DNA of 41,867 bases from contig BFEA01001103.1 in the NCBI GenBank assembly GCA_003427395.1, positions 113,493-155,359 of the forward strand. The letters run 5' to 3'. Under the pieces are notes generated by a model, which searched no databases, was not told the origin of the DNA, and saw only the letters and a list, made by a program, of their open reading frames with translations. Below are positions 20,924 through 31,044 of the stretch, in pieces; position 1 is the first letter of the stretch, and each line of letters opens with the position of its first letter. The position numbers were made by a program, and so were the translations under genes. Source of the DNA: Chara braunii (taxonomy: Eukaryota; Streptophyta; Charophyceae; Charales; Characeae).

Positions 20924-22352
20924 TGCAAGGAATATGAGCGAGATCGATATATAGAAAACCAAGTTGCATAATCACGCACGTGTCCAGATAGTCATGTACA
21001 AGCAGAGAGCACAAATACACCGAGATTCCATCCAAATAAGAGCAATACAATGAACTTGTGAGCCAATGTTCAAGCCCTCAGGCCACACGAAAACAGTATC
21101 CAATGTCGATCCTCTCTGTCTGGCGCCCAACGCCCAGCCTACAATACTTGCCTATCTACTACAGCCGCATTCATGCAACAGGCTCACTTTGACTTTGAAG
21201 ACCAATGTACATGATGTCAACACCATAGCCCACCTCCCTCATGCACCCGGTACGTATCTCATCTCCCCTCATCACCCCCCGACACCCACTCTCTCTCTCT
21301 CTGCCCCTCCTCCCGTCGCCCTCTACCTGCCCCACGCCTTGCAGCCTGGCTATGGCCACTAGCGCCACGCTGCCCCTGCAACCCCCTCACCTCCAGCGCC
21401 CGTGTGCGCCCCCAGCATGACCACATTGCCAGCTTGGGCCAGGATGCCAGACGTTTGCTGCCTCCTTTCCTATACGGAAGTGGCAGCCCTGCTTGCTGCG
21501 TGTGGGCCCGGCTGAGAAGCTTCCAGTAGCTTCCAGTCGGGCCGAGTGCCTGCGCCCAAGCCCTTCTTTACAGTTGAGCATGCCCAGGATTTTCAGACTT
21601 CGGCCATTTGCTGCACTTGAACTGGCCTCGGGGTAGGCACATCGACAATGCTGCTTTCCCATAGACCGGTGGCCTATTCGTGATGTATCTGCCTTGCAAT
21701 GTGTGTGCCCGAGGCTCAATCATACGGCGCAGCACACACCTTCTGGAAGGAGCCGAGTGGCTCACATTTCCTTGAAACCAACTGGCATGCTGTAACTGCG
21801 CCCGTATGCGCCCCCAACATGACACATTGCCAGCTTGGGCCCGGAGGCCAGACGTTTGCTGCCTCCTTTCCTATATGGAAGTGGCAGCCCTGCTTGCTGC
21901 GTGTGGGCCTCGCTAAGAAGCTTCCAGTAGCTTCCGGTCGGGCCCAGTGTCTGCGCCCAAGCCCTTCTTTACAGTTGAGCGTGTCCAGGATTTTCAGACT
22001 TCGGCCATTTGCTGCACTTGAATTGGCCTTGGGGTAGGCACATCGACAATGCTGCTTTCTCGTAGACCGGTGGCCTGTTTGTGATGTATCTGCCTTGCAA
22101 TGTGTGTGCCCGAGGCTCAATCATACGGCGCAGCACACACCTTCTAGAAGGAGCTGACTGGCTCACGTTTCCTTGAAACCAACTGGCATGCTGTAACTGC
22201 CTGAGTACCTGCATATGGGAAAATGTCAAATTTTGGCCTCTTGTGAATCTTCAGGCTCGTCTTCACTTAAGGCGGGCACAAGGTTGGTTGAGGGCCTCTG
22301 CACAGAACATGTGCATGTCTGATAAGGTCCCAACAAAGGCCTATTCCTTGCA
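20924..22352 (-). repeat. 5' LTR of A2 (1429 bp)
   Basis: On the minus strand it starts TGCAAGGAATAGGCC and ends CATATTCCTTGCA, giving 11-bp terminal inverted repeats. It is collinear with the 3' LTR at 11677-12810. It is longer mainly because of an internal 402-bp tandem duplication (21396-22199). The LTR would carry the promoter and polyadenylation signals; no clear TATA box was chosen. Confidence 0.88.
21396..22199. repeat. 402-bp tandem duplication within the LTR
   Basis: Two units (21396-21797 and 21798-22199) each begin GCGCCCGT.TGCGCCCCCA and end GGCATGCTGTAACTGC. They differ at scattered positions, so the duplication is not brand new. The 3' LTR has a single unit. Confidence 0.92.
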
Positions 22353-23094
22353 AGATTTTTTTTTTTCCTATCAAATAATCAATCAATGATCATTGACAAT
22401 CAATCAGTCAATCAATTAGGTAGCTGGTGGTCCAAAGGAAAAAAAAAGAAAAATTCTAGGCTACCAAAGTGGCCCGGCAACTTTTGTGTGACCCGGCCCC
22501 CCCCAAAAAGAAAAAATATATTTTTTGTTTAAATTTGGTAAAGAATTTCATTATTTTTTTTCATTATTTTTTTTTTTAATTTTTAAAGCGAAACCAGTAC
22601 CGTATGATCCAGGTACTCTGGCCAGATTCATACGGCGGTCACCTTTCAATTACACAAACCAGAAAACTGCGTAGCACGGTGAACGTGTTCGCCGCCCTTC
22701 CCGTTCGTGGGAACACGTTTTCCGGTTCGCGCAAACGGGTCGAGAACACGTTCTCGTGAACGTGTTTTTAAGGCCGGCAAACGGGGTTCGCCTGGGCCGG
22801 TACCGATCATCAGCGGGGCTTTGGAGGGACATCGGGGAGCGCCGGTGGTTGTGTTGGGGTCGGGGTGGGCGCGGGAATCCGGTCCACTTCGAGGGGGGGC
22901 GGGGAAGGGTCAGTTTCGAATTCGAAATTATTCAGTCCTGCCCGAGCATAGCCCCGCACTCCAGCTGCTGCCACATTTGGCGCCCATAGCTGTCAGGTAA
23001 GTCACCTCCGCGTTCTCCTCGTCCTCCTCCTCGTCCTCCTCCTGGTCCTCCTCCTCTCCCTCCGCCACCTCCTCGATCTCCTCCTCCTCGTCAA
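22353..23094. other. Unassigned DNA between A2 and the CTT satellite
   Basis: It starts AT-rich with scattered AATC units (22375-22425), then has a GC-rich part with palindromic CACGTTC/GAACGTG patches (22680-22770). A perfect 5' splice consensus CAGGTAAGT occurs at 22995-23003, after a short open frame (22707-23000) with no recognisable domain. I cannot assign a gene. Confidence 0.4.
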
Positions 23095-23397
23095 GTCCGG
23101 TCATCATCGCGTGGCTGCCACGTCAGCACAAACTACCTTTTTTTTCGTTTTTTTTTCAATCTTCTTCTTCTTCTTCTTCTTCTTCTTCTTCTTCTTCTTC
23201 TTCTTCTTCTTCTTCTTCTTCGTCGTCGTCGTCGTCATCGTATTTTCTTCTTCTTCGTCGTCTTCTTCTTCTTCTTCTCTCTCCTCCTCCTCCATCTCCT
23301 CCTCCTTTCGTCATCTTATTCTCCTCTTCTCCTCCCCCTCCTCCCCCTCCTCCCCCTCCTCCACCATCTCCTGCTCCCCAAGTTCTGTCGTGTGACA
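23095..23397. repeat. CTT-rich satellite unit, left copy
   Basis: It begins CGTGGCTGCCACGTCAGCAC (23110-23129), then T-runs, CAATCTTC, a long (CTT)n block (23158-23220), CGT/CTT mixtures and CTCCTCCTCCATCTCC, ending AAGTTCTGTCGTG. The same unit order occurs in tandem at 41213-41867. Poly-Glu or poly-Phe frames over it are artefacts. Confidence 0.88.
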
Positions 23398-24071
23398 TTA
23401 TCGACCGCATCGACCCCCGGTTTTTTCTTGCAAAGAGGCGGGAACCCGCACGACCATATCACGCAGGAGTTAAACAAAATAAACGAAATCAAGAGACAAC
23501 TCGGGGACGACGCATAATTAGCACCACGAACCGCCGAGACGGGAGTGGTCGCATCGTCTCTTCACCGCCCTAGCCGAGTGCGCCAACTGTACTTCCCGCG
23601 GGCCCCTGCGACAGGATAGGTTCCCGTGGAACACAACGTGCTTCCCTAAGGGGTTGTCACCACCCTTAAGGGCGTATCCCTACCGAGCTACTGACCCACG
23701 TGCGAAACTTTTGAATGCAATTGCAGAGCTGGGTCAGCCGAGGGCGTTTGCTCGCTCGCTGTAGTCTAGGTACGCGCGGTTAAAACACCTATTGAACCCG
23801 GACGTCGTCCGTTCCTTACGGCACTGATTTCCTAAGTACGAAGCGTCCGCCGGTCGACTAGGACGGTCTCAACCAAGCGTGAACTCCCCAACTCAATCCT
23901 AGTCCCTTTAAACACTAGTCAAAAGAAAGCTATAACAACCACACATAGTTACCTCGAAAAGAGTCGACCATAGCCGACAGGAATATACCCAATAAAAAGT
24001 GATAACTGAAGGAATCAAAACTATTAATAAATATATCCAATAACACAATATCAAAATAAAATTCGACCTCC
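23398..24071. other. Unassigned stretch left of D repeat copy 1
   Basis: No coding sign. The first 400 bases are GC-rich with many CG dinucleotides; the rest is AT-rich. A GTGCGCCAACTGTAC motif at about 23580 resembles GCGCCACCAACTG next to the D repeats, but no element is defined. Confidence 0.35.
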
Positions 24072-26272
24072 TTGAGTCGGACTTGATGCAACAAAATATC
24101 ATACTGCGCCACCAACTGAAAGTTGGCTTCGACAATAACCTCAGTGCAGCGGATAAGGTAGTCAGTCTGTCTTAGTTTTAACTTGATGAGATTCGTTGCT
24201 TAAGTTACTCGTGCCATCCTACCGCCGGCCTAAGATTAGACATGCACACACTCATCTTCATACGTTCCCAATATTTTTGGATGATAGGTTGCTTTGCGTA
24301 TGATTCTTGATCAGGTGTTGCATGGTTCTCCCTTTAGGAAGTGGTCTGGGGTACTCCTCCTTCTCGCCCGAGCACAAGACTCGAATCTCAGAAGTCGGGC
24401 CGTCTCCACCGAATCGGCAAGGTACCCTCCCGTAGAACGGTCCACTCTGGGTCGATAACAGGGTCGGCTCCTAAAGCAACGAACCCCCGCCCTAGATGCT
24501 TCCTTGAAAGAGAGAACGTGTTCACTGAAGTATTTTTTTAGTTCTTCTCATTCTTCCTTGCCCAAGGTAACTTAGACGAAAAGAGTCAGAGGTGATAGAG
24601 AATGAGAATCATTTGGACAAGTATAGGTAGATAAAGTCATTTGGGATAGAAAGGGTCGATGCTCGGGAAAAGCTAAGTCCATTTGACCTTATATGCCATA
24701 TTTCAATCGAATTCATTCTATGGTGCGCACATAATTAACATTTTTTTTAAAACAACTAATCATTTTTGGCATACAGGCAGATGAGAAGTAAAAGAAAGAC
24801 AATCATTTTCCCTTTTTTCAAATAGTCATAATCAATCTCCTTTGCAAGCATCATTCTACCTACCTGCACACACAAAAACAACCACAGGTCCAGAAAAATC
24901 CAGCAACCCATACTCCCGTCAGATCCCACTTTTCACATGCATGACCACACACGTTTTACTCAACTTTTTTTTCTGATCCTTCAAAACAAACAGGGTCAAG
25001 CAAAGTGTGGGTTCACACAAGTGTGAAAAAAAAATTGAGTCAATGAACTGACTGACCTTGAATGAAGTGGTGCCGAACACGTCCTGACTCACTAAAAAAA
25101 AACAAGTAGAAATAGACTCGTCGCCGAAGAAAACCGCAGCCCTGAGGCAAGTCTCAGACCAACCGCTAGTCCCAATCCGTTCCCAACTCGCAAATCCCAC
25201 ACGCAGTAGCCCCAAGTGTGAAAACGGCGAGCCGCACACGTCCCAAAAAAAATAAATTTCACTGGTCCCACGTTAGTGTCAACTGGTCCCAGCTGGTCTC
25301 AGATGGTCCCACGCTCTTTCTTCCACCTCCTTACGGCGCCCACCAAAACGGCTTCTGTCAAGTCTTATAAAAAAATAAAACTCGCGAGTGTCGCTTCAAC
25401 TGTCACTGCCCGTCCTACTCACATGCCTCGCTAGTCCCAAAAGATCCCACTAGGCCAATGTCAATGGCCTTGCTACCGCAAGTACGCACACAAAAAAAAA
25501 AAAAGTATGCGTGTCGCTCCGTCTTGACAAGCCTGGTCCCACTGACAAACTATCACCAATACCTCTAGTGCCACCTGTCATACCGTCGTAATAGTCACGA
25601 TGCGATTTCCCCCCTTCACTGACGTTGACGGCGAATCCCTCGTTGCACCAAAAATATCAAGCACTCTCCCTCCACTTAGTGTCTGTCTGATGAACCACAA
25701 TTTCGGCAGCGTAATACCGCAAAAGTGGTTGTCGTTGACGCCGAAAAAAATTGGCAGCATTTCCCCTCAGAAGTGAGAAAACACCGTGCTGCAGGTCCGC
25801 CCTCCTGGTACCGCCGCCAATAAGTTTTGCCATCCGCCACTTGCCGTCGAAAAAAATTCGGCAACATTTCCCCACTAAAGTGGGAAAACACCGTGCCGCA
25901 AGTCCGTCCCGCCGGTACCGATCCCTCTAAAGCCTTGGCATCCCGCCACTGCCACTGAAAACTTTTGGAAGCATTTCCCCACAGAAGTGGGAAAACACCG
26001 TGCCGCAGGTCCATCCCGCCGGTACCGCTGCCAGCAAAGCCTTGTTGTCTTGCTAAGAACCGCATACGACTGGTCCCACTGCCGATTACCGCCATTACAA
26101 GCGTCCGGGCTAAGGTAAAAAGGTTATAGTCTTTTGGTCATAGGCTAGTCTGAATAAACTTTTGGTAGACGTCAGTCTCATCAAGTCCCTGAATTTAACG
26201 AAAAAGTCAGGCAGTGTCCGACATTGAAAAACTCGAGGAGATACCCTTGTAAGGGTTTCTTCTCGGACAACA
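24072..26272 (-). repeat. D long terminal repeat, copy 1
   Basis: Collinear with 39057-41212 over its whole length with moderate divergence and small indels. On the minus strand it starts TGTTGTCCGAGAAGAAACCC after a partly purine tract (AATAGGGTCCGGGAA, 26287-26273). The likely end TTTCA lies near 24117, followed by GT and TGGTGGCGCAG. It includes a three-copy 107-bp minisatellite. Confidence 0.75.
25739..26045. repeat. 107-bp minisatellite, three units, in D copy 1
   Basis: The anchor CATTTCCCC recurs at 25758, 25865 and 25972, a 107-base period. Each unit carries CGGCA.CATTTCCCCAC, a short loop, GTGGGAAAACACCGTGCCGC and GTCC..CC.GGTACCG. The inverted TTTCCCCAC/GTGGGAAA makes a hairpin in each unit. 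Confidence 0.9.
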
Positions 26273-26601
26273 TTCCCGGACCCTATTGAATGACTTCCAC
26301 GTCATTCATTATTTACTTAAACGGTCAGGATTCCTATGACAGTTTCATATGAAAGCAACAGTCACAATACACAACAATTGGAATGATCGTCCGGAACTAA
26401 GCTGAAACTTTTCCACCAACATACAACAATACAACAACAAAACTGGATTTAGCCTCCAAAAGCGTTAACTTAATACAACAAAAATGGATTTAGCCTCCAG
26501 AAGCCTTAACTCAATACAACTCATAAGTGGATAAAATGATAGCAGATTTTGCCTTAGGCAAGCCTTATCCAAACTTGGACAGCCCCGGAAGCCTTCAATT
26601 T
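26273..26601 (-). other. D internal remnant left of element C
   Basis: Non-coding. It contains an 8-bp perfect inverted repeat (TGAATGAC/GTCATTCA, 26287-26308) and a two-copy 41-bp tandem repeat sharing TGGATTTAGCCTCCA (26436-26517). The last five bases, AATTT, are the left target duplication of element C. Confidence 0.6.
26597..26601. repeat. Target site duplication of element C, left copy
   Basis: AATTT directly precedes the 5' LTR. The identical AATTT directly follows the 3' LTR at 37076-37080. Five bases is the size gypsy integrases produce. Confidence 0.92.
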
Positions 26602-26910
26602 TGTAGCGGACCTCTGGTTGGGCTGTGAGACCAGCCCCTTGGCCTGTTCTCACAGGCCTGTGTTCTATTTGGGGCAGTCTAGTCCAGGCCGGTACCTCTA
26701 TCGGTACCAGCCAGTCCAGTCCAGTCCCGTCAGTCCGCTAGGGTATACCCCAGCCGTTGTCCATTTTCAAGATCATTCTACACTTGCACGATTTTGGAGT
26801 ACGTGCGTTGGAGTCTTGTGTGGGAGCTGCGCTGTGTCATCTCGCTCCTCCCTCATCCTCCATCTCTATTTGTATCCCAGGCGTAGCACCTTCCCGGTGG
26901 GTCTGCTACA
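26602..26910 (+). repeat. 5' LTR of element C (309 bp)
   Basis: It starts TGTAGCGGACCTCTGG and ends GGTGGGTCTGCTACA. The copy at 36785-37075 is collinear and clearly alike, with scattered substitutions and an 18-base-scale indel near GGAGTCTTGTGTGGGAG. The LTR would hold promoter and polyadenylation signals. Confidence 0.95.
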
Positions 26911-26911
26911 T

Positions 26912-26923
26912 TGGTATCGGAGC
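26912..26923 (+). promoter_or_regulatory. Primer binding site of element C (initiator-Met)
   Basis: TGGTATCGGAGC begins one base after the 5' LTR and matches the plant initiator-Met primer site TGGTATCAGAGC at 11 of 12 positions. Confidence 0.92.
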
Positions 26924-28886
26924 GGGAACGTTCCCCGCTCCCATCCACCACCCCGTACAGCTGAGGAAACAGCAAAACCCGACAGGCGGGTTTTTGGTTG
27001 TTTTCATACCCGTTTTCGTGGAAAACAAGGGAAAAAACAATCTGCAGCAGGAAGCGACACGTGGCGAAAAAAACACGTGCCACCATGAGGCCGGCGCACG
27101 CACCACGCACCTATGCTGCCCCGCCCCGCTCCCGGATTATATTTTCAAAATCCGGGATGCTGCTGCTGCTGGGGTTTGAACCCAAGCAGCTGCTGGGCTT
27201 GCGCGTGCATATACCACTGCCATAACACACTCACCATAGTGTGTATATGGTCGTATACAGCAGCACACTGCTGTTGAAGAGTTGTGTGCCAGCTCCCCCC
27301 CCTCCCCCCCCCTGTTAGCTGTTGTTGCCTGTGCACGTGGCCATCTCTACTGCCACGTGGCAGCTTGTGGTGGAACTGAAGACCCCCCTGTTTAGGGGGC
27401 TGCTCTACAGTGGTGAGGGCCTGCTCACACATCAGACCCTAGATATGCAGATCTACAGAACTGTTTGCTAGGGGCTGATCAAGATCTCAGCCCCCTCTCT
27501 CCTCCAGCTGGCTTGCTGCAGCGAAGGCCAAGACCCTCCTGGTCTTGGTACACCTTGTGCCCTTGGAGACACCAAGGGTCAGGTATCACTTCTCCCCTCT
27601 CCCTACTAACCCACTTTCTCTCTCTTTCTCTCTCCCCTTGTACTCACACCCCTCTCCCCACCCCACCTTTTCTCCCATCACCCACCATTTTTATTCCATT
27701 CTATTCATTTCTTTTCTTTTCTTTCTCCTCTTCTCTCTTTGCTTCTTGATCCCTCTCCACCTTTCCCATCCCTATCCCTCCCATTCCGTCACCCTCCTCT
27801 CCCCTAACAACCCCATCACTTCCCCCCTTCACTCCTTTTCTCTCTCCTATCCATTTCTCTCTTCTCTCCTTCTCCTTTTCACCCCCCTTCCCCCCAACTT
27901 CGAAAATTTCTGTTTTTTCCTTTTTCTTATTTTGATCTTCTCTTGATTTATATTTCCTCTCTTTTCCCCCAAAAAAAATAAATAAATAAAAAAAATCGAA
28001 TTATCTTACTCCCCACCCTCTTTTCTGATTTTCTGATTTATTTCATTTTCTTTTCTTTATTCTGAAAATTTGATTTTCTTTACTGCAACCCTAAATTTGA
28101 TTAGGTGTTGGTCTTTCTTGCTTTCGGCACACGTTTTGACCCCGTGGGGGTAACGAAGTGCTGCCGAAATTTTCTGATTTTCTCTTACTTAGTTTTTTTC
28201 GGCACACTTCGACCCCATGGGAGTAACGAAATGCTGCCAAAAATTTTGAAAAATCAGATACCCCATCTCTCTCCACCTCCTCACCCACTTATTTACTTAT
28301 TATTAATTTATCTATTTATTTATTATTTCTTTATTTATTTTCTGAAATTTTTAATTTGCGACAGTTTGAAACCTAGTGTGCTTATCTTGGTCTCTCCTTT
28401 CCCCTTCGCACATTCTTGACCCTATGGGGGGTAGGGAAATGTTGCCGAAAATTCTAAAAAAATAAATGCTATTTCTCTCTTCATATTTTATTTCCTTATT
28501 TTTTAAAATATTTTTATTATTTATTTATTTCGTTATTTATTTTTATTTTTTTCTTGAAATCTCGCTGTTTATTTATTTTTCTCCCGCCTTTTCCCCCCTA
28601 TGCTTGCTATTTTATTTTCTTGATTAGGTTACCGGTACCCTACCTTAACCACTCAAACTCCGGTTAGGGTTTTCTTAGGGTTTTTATAGCGCTTAGGGTT
28701 CCTCAACCCCCCTTTACTTCCCCGTTCTATTCGGGCACCCTAGACCCGAACCACCCCCCCCCCTTTGACGGCGCCCGCGCTAGCGTTGCTAGCGCCGTCC
28801 GCCGCTTTCTACCGCGGACCCCCCCCTACGCCCTCCGCTCACACGGACCTCCTCTAGCCCCCTCCAGTCCAGCCCGTCATCTCCCC
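26924..28886 (+). other. Long untranslated leader of element C
   Basis: Nearly 2 kb between primer site and gag. The first 600 bases are mixed, with CAGC-rich palindromic patches near 27160-27270. From 27560 to 28700 it is strongly C/T- then T/A-rich with AAATAAATAAA runs. It includes three copies of a CGGCA-type repeat (28122-28456). No gene is supported. Confidence 0.8.
28122..28456 (+). repeat. Three dispersed copies of a CGGCA hairpin repeat in the C leader
   Basis: Copies at about 28122-28180, 28197-28258 and 28403-28456 share TTCGGCACAC, TTGACCC..TGGGGG, GTA(A)CGAA and TGCTGCCGAAA. Each is bounded by inverted TTCGGCA / TGCCGAA. The third copy, read in reverse, contains TTCGGCAACATTTCCC, also present in the D minisatellite. 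Confidence 0.82.
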
Positions 28887-30971
28887 ATGATCGACGGTGT
28901 GTCACATGCCGCCGACGCGGCGACGACCACAGCACCGGGCTCCACACCCGGGCCGGCGGACCTGGGCCATCAGCCCCAGGGGGATCTGCACAACCTCCTC
29001 ACTTCCATCCTCGCGCCCATTCAGACACAACTCGCGATCCTCGCGCCCTTACAGATGCAAGTGGCGACCCTTGCCGCCGACATGCAGCAACTCCAGGACG
29101 CTGCCTGTCCATCATCTCCTGGCTCCCAGTCCGGGTCCCCAGTCCTCCGAAAGGGTGGCCACGGTGGAGCTTCCTCCTCTGCTGCCCCCGACCCGACCAT
29201 CTTGGTGACCGTCCACGCCCCTAGCTCGACAGTCGCTACGAGTCAGGCCCTCCCTCAGTCTACGGGTGCACCCGCCCAGATTCCGGTCACTACGGCCATG
29301 GGACCACAACCCGCTACCGTGGTCTCAGCTTTTTCAGGTGCCCCGCTTCTCCCTCCCCTTCGCACGACCGCAGCGCCACCTGGCTCTCCCCCCTCTAGGA
29401 TGCCCCGCGCCGCTCGTGCGTCCACTTCCTCCACTCTTCCTCCTGCCACTCCTCGCTCGATCTACGTCCAACGTCTCGAGGACGAGCTTGCCCAGATCCG
29501 GGCCGACCTCGCCCTCTTATGCCTTCAACCACCCCCACCCTCACAGGTGACCGCGCCTTCGGGCGCACCCCCTCCTTCCTCTACTCTTCCTTCCATGCAG
29601 GCTCGCTTTCCTCGCCCTGCACACTATCCAGCCCCATCGTACCTTCTCCCTACTCCCGCGGTTGCAGCGACCTCTTCTACTGCAACTCCCTCGCAGCCTG
29701 CCGCTGTTGCCCCCGCCGATCCCCCATGTGGCCCGGGCGCGCATTCAACTGCACCCCTTTCTCCAGGACCTGCGCCGACTTACTCAGTCGTGGCACAGGC
29801 CTCTGCCCCTCGATCCCCTCGCCGCCAAAACGGTGCTGCACCATTCCTCCGCTTGACGGACATTGCCTTGTATGACAGAACAGGCATACTCGTGTCTCGG
29901 TGGCTACAGTCTGCCACCCGCACCCTCCAGCTCATGGGCGCCCCACCTGACACGTGGGTGGGTCACCTCTCCACGCGCCTGCATGGCGGTCCTTTTGACG
30001 CCTGGGAGGATTTCTACGCTTACTCCCTTCATGCGGGTCGGACTCCGACCTTCATGAATTTCCAGGCGTTCCTCGAGGATCGCTTCGGAGCCCGACATGA
30101 CGTGACTGATGCCTTCGAGCGTGTCGTCACTACACGTTGGTCCGGCTCTGGTGGCGCTGCCAGCCTGGATCACCACATCCAGGTCTTTCAGGACGCCCGC
30201 CTCGTTTGTGACGTGGCGTTTCTCCCCAAGGCTGCCCTTATCGATCGTTTCTTGGCCAGCCTTTCGCTCGAGTACCACTCCGAGTTATGGCGGTACGAGT
30301 TCACATCGACCCCGCAGGTTTACGAGGCCGCCAGGGACTATCAACGGATACGGGCCCGTCTTCACCCCGCCTTCTCCTCCTAGCCTCAGCGCACGGGCTA
30401 CGCCTCCTCCTCCTCTCACGACACTTCCCAGCGTCGTTCCCTTTTCCACGGTCGCCCCCGCCGTTCCGCGCAGCAGGGCCGCCACTTCTCGCGCCACTTC
30501 AGCGCGCTCAAGTATGGTGAGCAGGACGCTGGTGCCCCGCTGTCGCCAGAGGGTGACCATAGCGACGACCTCGACCTCGGCGAGGCCGTCCACCACCACC
30601 TGGAGGACTCTACTCTCCTTATGACCGAGCACCCCCAACTCATCCTCTCCGCTCTCTCTCGGGCACGCAGCCGCCCCGGTCACGCTAGCTCGTCGCCCCT
30701 CGAGGTCCCTCAGCAGGACCTCCCTCAAGGCTTTGTCCCTCCTTGCGGTGTCCTTTCCGTTGAGGAGCGCGCGACTATTTTGGGCCCGCGTGGGTGTTTG
30801 CGATACCGCCTGGATGGTCATACCTCCTCGCGGTGCTCTTATGCCACCGCCCTCGACCGCCATTACGCTGACCTTTCCCGCCAACGTCGTGCTCAGTCCC
30901 CCCCCGGCGCCTCACATCCCCGTCGTGCCTCCTATCCACGGTGCAGTGTACACCTGCGCCCTCCTCAGTAG
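28887..30971 (+). pseudogene. gag: Decayed gag of element C
   Basis: The frame opens at ATG 28887 (MIDGVSHAADAATTT) and is open for 498 codons to TAG at 30381, then continues in the same frame to 30971. N-terminal hydrophobic repeats (ILAPIQTQLAILAPLQMQ) are followed by a long Ala/Pro/Ser-rich linker and then a capsid-like domain (YDRTGILVSRWLQSATRTLQ, WEDFYAYSL, FLEDRFGARHDV, about 29850-30370). A zinc knuckle after the TAG (30795-30836) reads CLRYRLDGHTSSRC. The second Cys of CX2CX4HX4C is Tyr (TAC at 30804), so zinc binding should be lost. Gag forms the particle and packages RNA. The long intact N-terminal frame suggests the TAG may be a single later change or the natural gag end. Confidence 0.82.
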
Positions 30972-31044
30972 TCGGCTTCCCGACATCCCCGTTGCGGTTT
31001 GCCCCTCTCGCTACTGGAGTTGAGGTCTCGCAGGACCCGACAGA

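Larger units (their letters stand above)
11677..22352 (-). mobile_element. Ty3/gypsy retroelement A2, LTR-bounded, minus strand
   Basis: Two directly repeated LTRs (11677-12810 and 20924-22352) bracket a decayed gag-pol on the minus strand, in the order expected: 5' LTR, primer site, leader, gag, zinc knuckle, protease, RT, RNase H, integrase, tail, polypurine tract, 3' LTR. Both LTRs start TGC(G/A)AGGAATAGG and end TATTCCTTGCA on the minus strand. The flanks (TGGAG on the left, AGATT on the right) do not form a target duplication, so the ends may have been altered or the two LTRs may come from different insertions. The element was enlarged by a segment inserted in gag (16951-18076) and by a 402-bp duplication in the 5' LTR. 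Confidence 0.85.

Noticed and set aside
21387-22229. Overlapping 85-134 codon frames with recurring HASWFQGNVS-type sequence on the minus strand
   Set aside because: They repeat because of the 402-bp LTR duplication and have no domain; they lie wholly inside an LTR.
23104-23410. Poly-Glu, poly-Lys and poly-Phe frames
   Set aside because: Translations of (CTT)n and CTC-rich satellite in several frames; the same occurs at 41442-41654.
24341-24541. Frame recurring at 24341-24541 and 39326-39592
   Set aside because: It recurs because it lies in the two D LTR copies; the sequence is not a known domain and its C-terminus differs.
25676-26095. 139-codon minus-strand frame with internal repeats
   Set aside because: It is the 107-bp minisatellite read through (107 is not a multiple of three, so the repeats shift frame); no conserved frame in the second LTR copy.
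27150-27200. GGGTTTGAACCC resembling a tRNA T-arm in the C leader
   Set aside because: No matching acceptor, D or anticodon arms nearby; it is a local CAGC-rich palindrome.
28887-30884. Many overlapping frames of 60-200 codons on both strands around C gag
   Set aside because: The region is C-rich with few stops in any frame; only the frame from 28887 shows gag-like order and leads to the zinc knuckle.
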